A DNA stretch of 58,321 bases from Paracoccus marinaquae (lineage in GTDB: Bacteria; Pseudomonadota; Alphaproteobacteria; Rhodobacterales; Rhodobacteraceae), in NCBI RefSeq assembly GCF_018860165.1, contig NZ_JAHKNG010000022.1:1-58321 (forward strand). Direction: 5' to 3'. Each line of letters starts with the position of its first letter. The stretch's first letter is position 1. Shown here piece by piece: positions 26,018-34,640 of this stretch. Both the position numbers and the translations under genes were made by a program. The notes beneath the pieces are model-generated. The model did no database searches. It saw nothing but the letters and a program-made list of their open reading frames with translations, and had not been told where the DNA came from.

Positions 26018-26983
26018 TCAGCCGCGGGCGCGGCGGCCGCCGCGACGTCCGCCGCCTGCGGCCGAGGCCATCGCCGTCTTGCTGGCTTCGGCAAAGCTCT
26101 GACCCTGTTCGACCGCCTCGATCACCCGCGAGAAGCGGATCCAGTCGCCGCCATTGGCATCGTGATCCATCAGCATGTTGGCGGCGCGGATCGCCTCCAT
26201 CTCGACCAGCCTGACCGGGTTCATGATGGCGCTGGTCATGCCGGCGCCGATGGCCATGGGCAGGAAGGCGGCATTGATGCCGTGCCGGTGCGGCAGGCCA
26301 AAGCTGATATTGCTGGCGCCGCAGGTGGTGTTCACGCCCAATTCGTCGCGCAGCCGCCGCACCAGTGCAAAGACCTGCCGGCCGGCCGTGGCCATCGCGC
26401 CCACCGGCATCACCAGTGGATCGACCACGATGTCATGCGCGGGAATGCCGAAATCGGCGGCGCGCTGCACGATCCTGCGCGCGACCTCGAAACGCACGTC
26501 CGGGTCTTCGCTGATGCCGGTGTCGTCATTGCTGATCGCCACCACCGGCACGTTGTATTTGGCCACCAGCGGCAGTACCAGGTCCAGCCGCTCGTCCTCG
26601 CCGGTGACGCTGTTGACCAGCGGGCGGCCCTTCGCCGCCTCAAGCCCGGCCTGCAGGGCGCCGGGGACCGAACTGTCGATGCAGAGCGGCACCTCCACCA
26701 GCCCCTGCACCAGTTCGATCATCTGCCGCATCAACGGCGGCTCGGTCACGTTGGGATCAGGGTTCGAGTTGTAGACGACGCCCGCATTCACATCCAGAAC
26801 CGCCGCCCCGCAGGCCACCTGCTCAAGCGCATCCTTCTGCACGGTCGAGAAATCGCCCGCCTCCAGTTCGGCGGCCAGCTTCTTGCGGCCGGTGGGGTTG
26901 ATCCGCTCGCCGATGACGCAGAAGGGCTCGTCGAAGCCGATGGTGACGGTCTTGGAGGCGGATTCCAGAACGGTGCGGGTCAT
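26018..26983 (-). CDS. Methyltetrahydrofolate cobalamin methyltransferase (pterin-binding)
   Basis: A 321-residue TIM-barrel protein of the pterin-binding family (dihydropteroate synthase/AcsE/MetH folate domain). Residues 22-31 (CVIGERINPT), ACGAAVLDVNAG near 58-69, CIDSSVPGALQAGL near 96 and NTTCGASNISFGLPHRH near 218-234 give the methyl-THF site of AcsE/MtrH-like enzymes. It ends in a glycine-arginine tail (GGGRRGGRRARG), possibly binding nucleic acid or a partner. The ATG at 26983 lies 10 bases past the stop of the upstream MetF-like gene. I infer it passes the methyl group from methyl-THF to a separate B12 protein, as in the split methionine synthase of roseobacters. Confidence 0.83.
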   Translation of the reverse strand: MTRTVLESASKTVTIGFDEPFCVIGERINPTGRKKLAAELEAGDFSTVQKDALEQVACGAAVLDVNAGVVYNSNPDPNVTEPPLMRQMIELVQGLVEVPLCIDSSVPGALQAGLEAAKGRPLVNSVTGEDERLDLVLPLVAKYNVPVVAISNDDTGISEDPDVRFEVARRIVQRAADFGIPAHDIVVDPLVMPVGAMATAGRQVFALVRRLRDELGVNTTCGASNISFGLPHRHGINAAFLPMAIGAGMTSAIMNPVRLVEMEAIRAANMLMDHDANGGDWIRFSRVIEAVEQGQSFAEASKTAMASAAGGGRRGGRRARG

Positions 26984-26993
26984 GGGCGGTCCT

Positions 26994-27875
26994 TCACTCG
27001 GCGCGGTTGCCGGCCAGCCAGCCGGTCGAGGCCGGGATGCCGCCCAGCGGGAAGATATGCGCGGCGGCGATGGGAAAATCGGGATCGGCGGCTTTCGCGT
27101 GCGCAAGTGCGGTGACGAATTCCTTCGGCTCATAGGGCACCAGCAGCTTGGTCACGTCGCGGGCGCGTCGCTGCAACACGCGCAGGCTGGGGCCGACGCC
27201 GCACATGATGGCGAATTTCAGCATCGTCTGCAGCTTGGCGGGACCGGCCACGCCGATGCGGATCGGCATGTCGATGCCCGAGGCGCGCAGCCGGTTGGCC
27301 CAGTCGATGACCGGCTGCGCCTCGAAGGCGAATTGCGTCACGATCTGCATCCGCGCGTCGGTACGGGCGGCGAAATCCGCCTTCCAGCGCAGGGCGCGCA
27401 TGACCTCGGCCTCGCCGCCATCGGGATCGATGTCGCGGTTGCCTTCGGGATGGCCGGCGATGAACAACTGGCGGAAATCGCCGAAAAGGCCGGTTTCCAG
27501 AAGCTGCATCGAATCGCGGAACTCGCCCCTTGGCGCCGAAAGGCCGCCGCCCAGCAGAAGCGCGCCCTCGGCCCCGCCATCACGATAGGCCGAAACCCAG
27601 TCTGCCAGCGCGGCGCGGTCGGGGACGAGGCGGGCCGGAACATGCGGCACCGGGCGCAGGCCTTCGCGTGCCAGCCGGGCGACGGTGGCCTGCATCTCGG
27701 CCGGCGAGGTGCCGTCGATATGGGCGACGAAGACCAGGGTGCCGGCGGGCAGATGCTGGCGGAAATCCGACACCCCGGCGGCCGTGCGCGGCATCACCTC
27801 GATCGAGGCGCCCTGAAGGAAGGCCGCCAGCGGCGCATGGTTGCGCGGCGGGGAACGGAATTGCATCAGCGCCAT
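26994..27875 (-). CDS. Methylenetetrahydrofolate reductase-like protein (MetF family)
   Basis: A 293-residue protein of the MetF/FAD-linked reductase superfamily, which reduces methylene-THF to methyl-THF. ASIEVMPRTAAGV near residues 23-35 is the substrate-loop region, DGTSPAEMQATV and VPHVPARLV follow, and GALLLGGG and FIAGHPEGNRD belong to the flavin/folate site. It is divergent from E. coli MetF. The ATG at 27875 is chosen; an upstream ATG at 27911 would overlap the preceding gene. It is the middle gene of a three-gene operon and presumably makes the methyl-THF used by the next gene. Confidence 0.8.
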   Translation of the reverse strand: MALMQFRSPPRNHAPLAAFLQGASIEVMPRTAAGVSDFRQHLPAGTLVFVAHIDGTSPAEMQATVARLAREGLRPVPHVPARLVPDRAALADWVSAYRDGGAEGALLLGGGLSAPRGEFRDSMQLLETGLFGDFRQLFIAGHPEGNRDIDPDGGEAEVMRALRWKADFAARTDARMQIVTQFAFEAQPVIDWANRLRASGIDMPIRIGVAGPAKLQTMLKFAIMCGVGPSLRVLQRRARDVTKLLVPYEPKEFVTALAHAKAADPDFPIAAAHIFPLGGIPASTGWLAGNRAE

Positions 27876-27888
27876 CTGAGCCTGCCTT

Positions 27889-28173
27889 TCACTTTGGGTC
27901 ATAGCCGCCATTCGCGATCAGTCCGCGAAGCCGGTCGGTATCGTATTCCGCCTCGATTCGGGCGGCCAGCGCGGGGGCGTCGGGAGCCTCGACCGTCTCG
28001 CGGCGCCATTCGGCCAGATAGTCGTCGGTGCCGGCCAGACCGGCCTTCATCGCCGCCCGGTCGACGGATTGCTCGAACCGTTCTGACAGGGCCACGCGCA
28101 GGGCCGTGCGGCCCTTGCCCTGCATCACCTGTGCCGGGATATCGCGCCAGAAGACCAGTGTCAGTTCCGCCAT
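27889..28173 (-). CDS. Small 'virulence factor' domain protein next to metF
   Basis: A 94-residue soluble protein (ELTLVFWRDIPAQVMQGKGR at the N-terminus) matching my recollection of the Pfam family named 'Virulence factor', whose members are commonly encoded beside MetF and methyl-THF methyltransferase genes in Rhodobacterales. No catalytic motif is evident. It is the first gene of the operon, 13 bases before metF. The name says nothing about its job; the context argues for a part in one-carbon transfer or assembly of the methyltransferase complex. Confidence 0.75.
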   Translation of the reverse strand: MAELTLVFWRDIPAQVMQGKGRTALRVALSERFEQSVDRAAMKAGLAGTDDYLAEWRRETVEAPDAPALAARIEAEYDTDRLRGLIANGGYDPK

Positions 28174-28386
28174 GCACCGCCGTCCTTTTCCTGCCGTCTT
28201 AATGCCACCGATGGCGAATTCGCGCGATCCAGTTGCGACCATGGCGAGGGGGATTTGCGACCTCTCGCGACGGGCGCGGCGCTGCGAATGCGCTGTTCCT
28301 CGGGCAAGAACCCGTTTGCCCGCCCCTTGAACGGGCGCCTCAGGCGCGTTACGTTTGGGCCAACTTGTCATCGGAGGGCGTGTCTT

Positions 28387-29508
28387 ATGGCGCCCAGGCG
28401 TCCTGCGGGTGCGGACGCGTTCCCGAATAGCACGGTCGAGCCGCCGGTCACCCGCCAGTCCGAGGAGGGGGCGCTCTATGCCGCCCTCGATCTCGGCACC
28501 AATTCGTGCCGGATGCTGATTGCGCGGCCGCGCGGCAATCAGTTTCAGGTCGTCGACAGCTTTTCCAAGCCGGTGCAGCTTGGGATGGGGCTGGAAGCTT
28601 CGGGCAGGCTGTCCCGCAGCTCGATGGCGCGCACGGTCCACGCATTGCAGGTCTGCCGGCGCAAGCTTGAGCATCACCGCGTCGGCAACATGCGGCTGGT
28701 CGCCACCGAGGCCTGCCGTCGCGCGCGCAACAGCCGCGACTTCCTGCGCACCATCCGGCGCGAGACCGGGTTGCCCGTCGAGGTCATCAATGCCGAGGAA
28801 GAGGCGCGGCTGGCCGTCATTTCCTGCGCGCCGCTGGTCAGCCACGCGACCGAGACCCTGCTGGTCGTGGATATCGGCGGCGGTTCGACCGAACTGGTCT
28901 GGATCGATCTCGAGGATGTCGATCCGCGCGAACGTGCGCGCGCGATCATGCGGCTTTCGGACGGCTTTGCCAATCCCCGGCCCGGTGGCGCGCGGGTGGT
29001 GGACTGGATCAGCGTGCCGCTGGGCGTGGCGACGCTGCGCGACCAGTTCGCCGATGTCGAGGACGACGAGGGCCGGTTCGCGCTGATGAGTTGGTATTTC
29101 GAGGAGATGCTGGCCGACTTTGCGCCCTATGCGGATGGCTCGCCCGACGAGGGGTTCCAGATCATCGGCACCTCGGGAACGGTGACGACCGTCGCCGCCA
29201 GTCATCTGGGCCTGCGCCGCTATGACCGGACCAAGGTGGACGGGCTGGAAATGACCACGGACCAGATCGACCGAGTGATCCATTCCTATCTGCAGCTTGG
29301 CCCCGAGGGCCGCCGCACCGATCCGCGCATCGGGCGCGAGCGCCATGCCCTGATCATGTCGGGGGTGGCGATCCTGCAGACGCTGATGCGGGTCTGGCCG
29401 ACCAACCGGCTTTCGGTCGCCGATCGCGGTCTGCGCGAGGGCTTGCTTTATGCCCAGATGGTGCGCGATGGGGTGCTGACACCGGACGGCGTGAACGGAG
29501 TGGCATGA
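28387..29508 (+). CDS. Ppx/GppA-family exopolyphosphatase/pppGpp phosphohydrolase
   Basis: A 373-residue protein of the ASKHA phosphatase superfamily acting on polyphosphate or pppGpp. Motifs are [16 protein letters not shown] near residues 34-49, the phosphate loop [15 protein letters not shown] near 161-175 and [13 protein letters not shown] near 262. It is shorter than E. coli Ppx or GppA (about 500), lacking the C-terminal HD-like domain, as is common in alphaproteobacteria. The ATG at 28387 has GGAGGG about eight bases upstream. rlmE starts one base after its stop, so the two form an operon. Confidence 0.9.
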   Translation: MAPRRPAGADAFPNSTVEPPVTRQSEEGALYAALDLGTNSCRMLIARPRGNQFQVVDSFSKPVQLGMGLEASGRLSRSSMARTVHALQVCRRKLEHHRVGNMRLVATEACRRARNSRDFLRTIRRETGLPVEVINAEEEARLAVISCAPLVSHATETLLVVDIGGGSTELVWIDLEDVDPRERARAIMRLSDGFANPRPGGARVVDWISVPLGVATLRDQFADVEDDEGRFALMSWYFEEMLADFAPYADGSPDEGFQIIGTSGTVTTVAASHLGLRRYDRTKVDGLEMTTDQIDRVIHSYLQLGPEGRRTDPRIGRERHALIMSGVAILQTLMRVWPTNRLSVADRGLREGLLYAQMVRDGVLTPDGVNGVA

Positions 29509-29509
29509 G

Positions 29510-30265
29510 ATGAGCAAGGATCCGGGCAGCCGCGCGGGCAAATCCAGCGGGCGCGGACAGCGCGATCTGCGGGTGCGGGTCAAGACCGCGAAGGGGCGCA
29601 AGCTGTCCAGCAAGCTGTGGCTGGAACGGCAGTTGAACGATCCCTATGTGGCGCGGGCCAAGCGCGAGGGCTATCGCGGCCGTGCCGCCTTCAAGATTCT
29701 TGAACTGGACGACAAGTACCGCTTTCTGGTTCCGGGGGCGCGGGTGGTCGATCTGGGTTGCGCGCCGGGCGGCTGGTGCCAGGTCGCCGTCGCGCGTGTG
29801 AACGCGCTTGGCGAGAAATCCGGCAAGGCGGTCGGCCGGGTGGTCGGCGTCGATCTGCAGGAGGTAGACCCGATCGCGGGGGCCGAGATCCACCTGCTGG
29901 ATTTCCTTTCGGAAGGTGCCGATGAAAAGGTCAAGGACTGGCTGGGCGGCCCTGCCGATGTGGTAATGTCGGACATGGCGGCGGCCTCGTCCGGGCATAA
30001 GGGCACTGACCATCTGCGTATCGTCGCGCTGGTCGACGCGGCGGCGGCACTGGCCTTCGATGTGCTTGAGCCGGGTGGAACTTTCGTCGCCAAGGTACTG
30101 GCCGGTGGGGCGGAAAACGAGATGCAGGCGATGCTGAAGCGGAACTTCGAGCGGGTTGCGAATGTCAAGCCGCCGGCCAGCCGCAGCGATTCCTCCGAGA
30201 AATTCGTCGTCGCCACCGGTTTTCGCGGCAGGCCAGCCGGCGGCGCCGAGGATCAGCGGGGCTGA
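29510..30265 (+). CDS. rlmE: 23S rRNA (uridine-2'-O)-methyltransferase RlmE (FtsJ)
   Basis: A 251-residue SAM-dependent methyltransferase modifying U2552 in the ribosomal A loop. The K-D-K-E layout is visible in order: [20 protein letters not shown] with the following AFKIL, SAM motif [12 protein letters not shown] near 82-93, catalytic SDMA, and FVAKVLAGG. It has a basic N-terminal extension of about 35 residues ([20 protein letters not shown]). The ATG at 29510 follows the ppx stop by one base. Its last 13 bases overlap the convergent AraC-family gene. Confidence 0.95.
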   Translation: MSKDPGSRAGKSSGRGQRDLRVRVKTAKGRKLSSKLWLERQLNDPYVARAKREGYRGRAAFKILELDDKYRFLVPGARVVDLGCAPGGWCQVAVARVNALGEKSGKAVGRVVGVDLQEVDPIAGAEIHLLDFLSEGADEKVKDWLGGPADVVMSDMAAASSGHKGTDHLRIVALVDAAAALAFDVLEPGGTFVAKVLAGGAENEMQAMLKRNFERVANVKPPASRSDSSEKFVVATGFRGRPAGGAEDQRG

Positions 30266-31275
30266 GCGCGGAAGGCCTCGGGGCTGCGCCCCGTCGCCGC
30301 GACGAAGGCGCGGGTGAAATGGGCATGGCTTGAATAGCCCAGTTCGTCGGCGATTTGGGCGGCGCCGTGACGGCTGTTGCGCAACAGATCGACGGCACGC
30401 TGCAGCCGAAGCTCGTGAAGCAACTCGATCGCGCGACGCCCCCTTGTCGCGATGCAGGCGCGGTCAAGGGTGGCGGCGTTGGTCTGCAACTCCTCGGCCA
30501 GTTCGGCAATCGCGGCGCATGTGCCCAGCCGCGTCGCGGCCAGGGACAGGAACTGTTCGACCAGGCTTCGCGCTTCGGAAGGCGGCGCATCGGTCTGCGC
30601 GGCCGCAGGTTTCGGGGCCAGCCGGCTCAGGCGCAGCGCCAGAAGGTTCATCAGGCATTGCCGCGTCGCCGGATCGGGAGGGCAGGCTTCGCTTGCCAGT
30701 TCGCTGAGGGTTGCCAGCAATTGCGCGCCATCCTCGCCGATCTGCGCGGACAGGTCGTTGTCGGGCAGGGGCGGATGTGCCGCCGCCGCCGCCGCGCGCG
30801 GGATCAGCGCGACATGACCCTCGGCGCCCGGTGCGGACAGCATGGCAAAGGCCGTGCCGGCGGGGATGAAACGCAACTCGCCCGCCGAAAGGCAATGCCG
30901 ATGTCGCGGAAATTCCAGCCGGATCTGTCCCTTCGTCACCCAGACGAGAAGATGATCCGGACGGGTCCGCGGCGACGTGGCCGAGGTGCGGCATCGGCCG
31001 GTGAAATCGGCCAGTGACAGCAGGCGCAGCCGGTCCTGCCCCGTGGTGGCGCGGCCTATGCGCAGGCTGGCATGCAGCTTCAGCGGTGTGGTGGCGGGGT
31101 CAGGGGGCGCGGCGGATTTCCGCGCATCAGTCTCGGCGCCATCGACCTCGCCCAGATGTGCGCTGGCCATGATTCCATCGCGCGCGCCCGGGGGCAGGGT
31201 TGAGACAGCTTGTCGAAATCGGCTGGAACCGAATGGAAACGCTTTGGAAAAATCTCTGTTGTCGAATACTGACAT
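30253..31275 (-). CDS. AraC-family transcriptional regulator
   Basis: A 340-residue regulator with an N-terminal cupin-like sensing domain ([20 protein letters not shown] near residues 121-140) and a C-terminal pair of helix-turn-helix motifs. The second is well preserved ([20 protein letters not shown], then [15 protein letters not shown]); the first ([20 protein letters not shown]) is looser. The ligand is unknown. The ATG at 31275 lies 33 bases after an excellent promoter at 31308-31336, next to a short palindrome that may be its own operator. No obvious target operon is adjacent. Confidence 0.88.
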   Translation of the reverse strand: MSVFDNRDFSKAFPFGSSRFRQAVSTLPPGARDGIMASAHLGEVDGAETDARKSAAPPDPATTPLKLHASLRIGRATTGQDRLRLLSLADFTGRCRTSATSPRTRPDHLLVWVTKGQIRLEFPRHRHCLSAGELRFIPAGTAFAMLSAPGAEGHVALIPRAAAAAAHPPLPDNDLSAQIGEDGAQLLATLSELASEACPPDPATRQCLMNLLALRLSRLAPKPAAAQTDAPPSEARSLVEQFLSLAATRLGTCAAIAELAEELQTNAATLDRACIATRGRRAIELLHELRLQRAVDLLRNSRHGAAQIADELGYSSHAHFTRAFVAATGRSPEAFRAQPR

Positions 31276-31307
31276 GGCGGCACCTGCCTACTGGCACTAA
31301 CAGGCGG

Positions 31308-31336
31308 ATTATCGCCTATAAACGCCAAATTCTCAA
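31308..31336 (-). promoter_or_regulatory. Promoter of the AraC-family gene
   Basis: On the minus strand TTGAGA (31336-31331), a 17-base spacer and GATAAT (31313-31308) give one of the best sigma-70 matches in the window (5 of 6 in each box). It lies in an AT-rich gap and would start RNA near 31302, 27 bases before the ATG. Confidence 0.7.
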
Positions 31337-31342
31337 CCTGAC

Positions 31343-31354
31343 GCTATGTATAGC
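31343..31354. promoter_or_regulatory. Palindrome GCTAT-GT-ATAGC, candidate operator
   Basis: A 12-base near-perfect palindrome sits seven bases upstream of the -35 box of the AraC-family gene, the usual place for an activator or autoregulatory site. No second copy was noticed in the neighbourhood. Confidence 0.35.
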
Positions 31355-31362
31355 ACAGAGAT

Positions 31363-32304
31363 TCAATCTATGCGTGTATTTTTATCGCTGATTCGCCAGT
31401 TTTTCCAATCGCGCATCCGGCCGCGAAACCAGTGCCGCTGCGCCTTCGCATATTGCCGGGTGGCGATGATGGCCTTCTCGGTCGCGCCGGCAAGGTCGGT
31501 CTCGCCGTGAAGATGGGCGACCAGTTCCGGGGCGCCGATGGCGCGGGCCCATTGCCGGCCGGGATCCCAGTAGGGCAGCATCGCGCGTGCCTCGGCCAGG
31601 GCGCCCGCGTCCATCATCGCGTGAAAGCGCTGCGCGATCCGATCGGCCAGCCAGTCGCGATCGGCGCTGATCAGGATGCGTTGCGCATCCTCCGGGCCGA
31701 TCAAGGGGGGCGGGGTTTCGGCCTGCCAGTCGGACAGGCCGCGCCCGGTGGCGCGCAGCACCTCCCATGCGCGCTGGACCCGGGCCGGATTGCGCAGGTC
31801 GATTCGGGCCGCCGTTGCCGGATCCAGTTCGGCCGCCATGCCCGCCAGCCCGTCCGCAAGCGCCAGCCGGGCATTGCCCTCGGCGCGAATTTCGGCCGGA
31901 ACCGGGGGAACGAGGGCCAGTCCTTGCGTCAACGCCGTCAGATAGAGGCCGGTGCCGCCGACGATGATCAGCCGCCGGTCCAGCAATCCCTCGACCTCGC
32001 GCAGCCAGTCGCCGACGGAATAGCTGCGCTCAGGCCCGACATGGCCGTAAAGCGCATGCGGGGCGGCCGCCTCGTCCGCCACCGAGGGGCGCGCGGTCAG
32101 CACCTGCCAGCAGGACCAGATCTGCAGGGCGTCGGCATTGACGATCAGCCCGCCCTGCCGGCGCGCGACCGCCAGGGCCAGCGCCGATTTGCCGCTGGCC
32201 GTGGGTCCGGCAAGCAGCAGGTGGCGCGACGGGTCGATGCCGGTCAGGTCGGGGTCAGGCATTTGCAGTTCCGGCAGGTTGAACCTGACGGCCTTTTGCG
32301 ACAT
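31363..32304 (-). CDS. miaA: tRNA dimethylallyltransferase (MiaA)
   Basis: A 313-residue enzyme adding dimethylallyl to A37 of tRNAs that read U-starting codons. It shows the P-loop [17 protein letters not shown] near residues 30-46, [19 protein letters not shown], the [15 protein letters not shown] motif and [10 protein letters not shown] and [14 protein letters not shown] near the end. NADALQIW replaces the usual NADSMQVY. The start at 32304 has a poor ribosome site; ATG at 32262 ([10 protein letters not shown]) is an alternative. It is divergent from pyrH with 47 bases between starts. Confidence 0.93.
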   Translation of the reverse strand: MSQKAVRFNLPELQMPDPDLTGIDPSRHLLLAGPTASGKSALALAVARRQGGLIVNADALQIWSCWQVLTARPSVADEAAAPHALYGHVGPERSYSVGDWLREVEGLLDRRLIIVGGTGLYLTALTQGLALVPPVPAEIRAEGNARLALADGLAGMAAELDPATAARIDLRNPARVQRAWEVLRATGRGLSDWQAETPPPLIGPEDAQRILISADRDWLADRIAQRFHAMMDAGALAEARAMLPYWDPGRQWARAIGAPELVAHLHGETDLAGATEKAIIATRQYAKAQRHWFRGRMRDWKNWRISDKNTRID

Positions 32305-32351
32305 TTTGCGCCGCGATGAAAGCGACCGGCCGCCCCGGGGAAGGACAGGAC

Positions 32352-33086
32352 ATGACCGATCAGAAGGCCGCCGTGCCCACGCAATATCAGCGCGTGATGC
32401 TGAAGATTTCCGGTGAGGCGCTGATGGGCGATCAGGGCTATGGCCTGCATCCGCCGACCGTTGCCCGCATCGCCGACGAGGTCGAATCGGTCGCCCAGAT
32501 GGGGGTCGAGGTCTGCATGGTGATCGGCGGCGGCAATATCTTCCGCGGCCTGCAGGGCAGCGCCCAGGGGATGGAGCGGACCACCGCGGATTACATGGGC
32601 ATGCTGGCCACGGTGATGAACGCGCTGGCGATGCAATCGGCGCTGGAGACCAAGGGCCTGCATTGCCGGGTCATCAGCGCCATCCGCATGGATGAGGTCT
32701 GCGAGCCCTATATCCGCCGCCGCGCCATCCGGCATCTGGAAAAGAAGCGGATCTGCATCTTCGCCGCCGGCACCGGCAACCCCTATTTCACCACCGACAC
32801 CGCCGCGACCCTGCGTGCCAACGAGATGAACTGCGAGGCGATCTTCAAGGGCACCAAGGTCGATGGGGTCTATGACAAGGATCCCAAGAAGCATGCCGAC
32901 GCCAAGCGCTACGGCGAGGTCAGCTATGACGAGGTGCTGCAGAAGCATCTGGGGGTGATGGATGCCTCGGCCATCGCGCTCGCGCGCGACAACCGCCTGC
33001 CGATCATCGTCTTCTCGCTGGACGAGCCGGGCGGGTTCCGCACCATCCTTGAAGGGCGGGGCACCTATACCCGCGTTCATAGCTGA
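32352..33086 (+). CDS. pyrH: Uridylate kinase
   Basis: A 244-residue hexameric UMP kinase of the amino-acid-kinase fold, making UDP for nucleotide and cell-wall synthesis. Motifs: [11 protein letters not shown] near residue 17, [10 protein letters not shown] near 57, the UMP loop [20 protein letters not shown] and [20 protein letters not shown]. The ATG at 32352 has AGGACAGG six bases upstream. Usually frr follows directly; here a sodium channel gene starts nine bases after the stop, so the channel is probably co-transcribed with pyrH. Confidence 0.96.
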   Translation: MTDQKAAVPTQYQRVMLKISGEALMGDQGYGLHPPTVARIADEVESVAQMGVEVCMVIGGGNIFRGLQGSAQGMERTTADYMGMLATVMNALAMQSALETKGLHCRVISAIRMDEVCEPYIRRRAIRHLEKKRICIFAAGTGNPYFTTDTAATLRANEMNCEAIFKGTKVDGVYDKDPKKHADAKRYGEVSYDEVLQKHLGVMDASAIALARDNRLPIIVFSLDEPGGFRTILEGRGTYTRVHS

Positions 33087-33095
33087 CAGGCTGCC

Positions 33096-33881
33096 ATGGA
33101 AAACCTGCGTCTCCGGGTCGATCGTTTCCTCCACGGTCGGACCGTTCAGCATGTCATCACCGGGGTCATCCTGTTCAATGCGGTGATCCTCGGGCTGGAA
33201 ACCTCGGCCTCGGTGATGGCGCGGGTGGGGCCGCTGATCCTGTTTCTTGACGGGCTGTGCCTGACGATCTTCGTGGTCGAGATCGCAGCCAAGCTGTTCG
33301 CGCGCGGCCTGAACTTCTTCCGCGACGGCTGGAACGTCTTCGATTTCCTGGTAGTCGGCATCGCCGTCGTGCCGGCAGGCAAGGGCCTGTCGGTGCTGCG
33401 GGCCCTGCGGATTCTGCGGCTGTTGCGAATCGTCTCGGTCACGCCGCGGCTCAGGCGCGTGGTCGAGGGTTTTCTGGCCGCCCTGCCGGGCATGGCCAGC
33501 GTGTTCCTGCTGATGGGGATCATCTTCTACATCGCGGCAGTGATCGCGACGAAGATGTTCGGACAGGCTTTCCCGGAATGGTTCGGCACCCTCGGGCATG
33601 CGGCCTATTCGCTGTTCCAGATCATGACCCTGGAAAGCTGGTCGATGGGGATCGTCCGTCCCGTGATGGAGGTCTATCCCGACGCCTGGATGTTCTTTGT
33701 GCCCTTCATTCTGGTGACCACCTTCGCGGTAATGAACCTCGTCGTCGGTCTGATCGTGAACTCGATGCAGGACGCCCATCACGCCGAGGAGAACGAGAGC
33801 ACCGGCGCCTATCGGGACGAGGTTCTGGCCCGGCTGGAGGGGATCGAAAAGCAGATCGCGACGCTGGCCGAAAGGCGCTGA
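33096..33881 (+). CDS. Bacterial voltage-gated sodium channel (BacNav)
   Basis: A 261-residue ion-transport protein with six membrane segments, forming a homotetrameric channel. The S4 voltage sensor near residues 99-115 repeats arginine every third residue (LRALRILRLLRI), continuing TPRLRR. The pore filter is TLESWSMGIVRP from Thr178 with the selectivity glutamate at 180, which I recall as identical to NavAb. S6 (FVPFILVTTFAVMNLVVGLI) is followed by a C-terminal helix with heptads (EVLARLEGIEKQIATLAERR), the tetramerising coiled coil. The gene lies between pyrH and frr, nine bases after pyrH and 188 before frr. BacNav channels have been characterised from Paracoccus and roseobacters. Confidence 0.93.
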   Translation: MENLRLRVDRFLHGRTVQHVITGVILFNAVILGLETSASVMARVGPLILFLDGLCLTIFVVEIAAKLFARGLNFFRDGWNVFDFLVVGIAVVPAGKGLSVLRALRILRLLRIVSVTPRLRRVVEGFLAALPGMASVFLLMGIIFYIAAVIATKMFGQAFPEWFGTLGHAAYSLFQIMTLESWSMGIVRPVMEVYPDAWMFFVPFILVTTFAVMNLVVGLIVNSMQDAHHAEENESTGAYRDEVLARLEGIEKQIATLAERR

Positions 33882-33937
33882 TACGCCCGGATTTCCATCA
33901 GGGACGGGAACCGGCGGCCCCGTGTGCCGCGTTTTTC

Positions 33938-33991
33938 GGGGCAGGCAGGTTGTTTCGGGGGCCGTCGGGGGCCGGGGGCAACGGCCTGCCC
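33938..33991. other. G-rich element with inverted repeat before frr
   Basis: Four G-tracts (33938-33941, 33957-33961, 33967-33971, 33974-33978) on the plus strand could fold into a G-quadruplex. The outer GGGCAGGC (33939-33946) and GCCTGCCC (33984-33991) form a perfect 8-bp stem around them. It lies 57 bases after the sodium channel stop and may end that transcript or control frr expression. Confidence 0.4.
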
Positions 33992-34009
33992 GGATGACCG
34001 GCAAAGCCT

Positions 34010-34038
34010 TTGCCAAGGTCCGGTAATGCGGTTACAAG
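34010..34038 (+). promoter_or_regulatory. Candidate frr promoter
   Basis: TTGCCA (34010-34015), a 17-base spacer and TACAAG (34033-34038) would start RNA near 34045. If right, the ATG at 34070 rather than 34052 is the likely frr start. The -10 box is imperfect, so read-through from pyrH may also serve frr. Confidence 0.35.
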
Positions 34039-34069
34039 CGAGGAAAATTCAATGCAGAGGCAGTCCGAC

Positions 34070-34633
34070 ATGGCAGAGGACATCGAAATAGACATCGACG
34101 ATCTCGAGCGCCGCATGAAGGGCGCGATGGAGGCGTTGCGTCACGAATTCGGCAGCCTGCGCACCGGCCGCGCCTCGGCCTCGATGGTCGAGCCGGTGCA
34201 GGTCGAGGCCTATGGCCAGATGACCCCGATCAACCAGCTTGGCACCGTCAACGTCCCCGAGCCGCGCATGGTCACCATCAACATCTGGGACAAGGCGATG
34301 GTCGGCAAGGCCGAGAAGGCGATCCGCGAAAGCGGCCTTGGCATCAACCCGCAGACCAACGGCACCATCATCATGCTGCCGATCCCCGAACTGAACGAGG
34401 AACGCCGCAGGGAACTGACCAAGGTCGCGGCGCAATATGCCGAAAGCGCCCGCGTGGCGATCCGCAACGTGCGCCGCGACGGCATGGACCAGGTCAAGAA
34501 GGGCAAGGCCAACGGCATGCCCGAGGATGACCAGAAGTTCTGGGAGACCGCCGTCCAGGAACTGACCGACAAGATGATCGGCGCCGTGGACCAGGCGCTT
34601 GAGGCCAAGCAGGCCGAGATCATGCAGGTCTGA
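34070..34633 (+). CDS. frr: Ribosome-recycling factor
   Basis: A 187-residue factor that splits post-termination ribosomes with EF-G. Family stretches: [20 protein letters not shown] near residues 30-49, [13 protein letters not shown] and the C-terminal AYRKKVRRDGMD-like [20 protein letters not shown]. The ATG at 34070 ([12 protein letters not shown]) gives the usual length; ATG at 34052 with GAGGAAAA upstream would add six residues and remains possible. uppS begins seven bases after the stop, opening the long envelope operon. Confidence 0.95.
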   Translation: MAEDIEIDIDDLERRMKGAMEALRHEFGSLRTGRASASMVEPVQVEAYGQMTPINQLGTVNVPEPRMVTINIWDKAMVGKAEKAIRESGLGINPQTNGTIIMLPIPELNEERRRELTKVAAQYAESARVAIRNVRRDGMDQVKKGKANGMPEDDQKFWETAVQELTDKMIGAVDQALEAKQAEIMQV

Positions 34634-34640
34634 GGGGAAC

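Noticed and set aside
28174..28386. Possible SAM, SAH or cobalamin riboswitch before the methyl-THF/MetF cluster
   Set aside because: Hairpins such as GGGCAA...TTGCCC exist, but none of the conserved riboswitch core sequences could be recognised.
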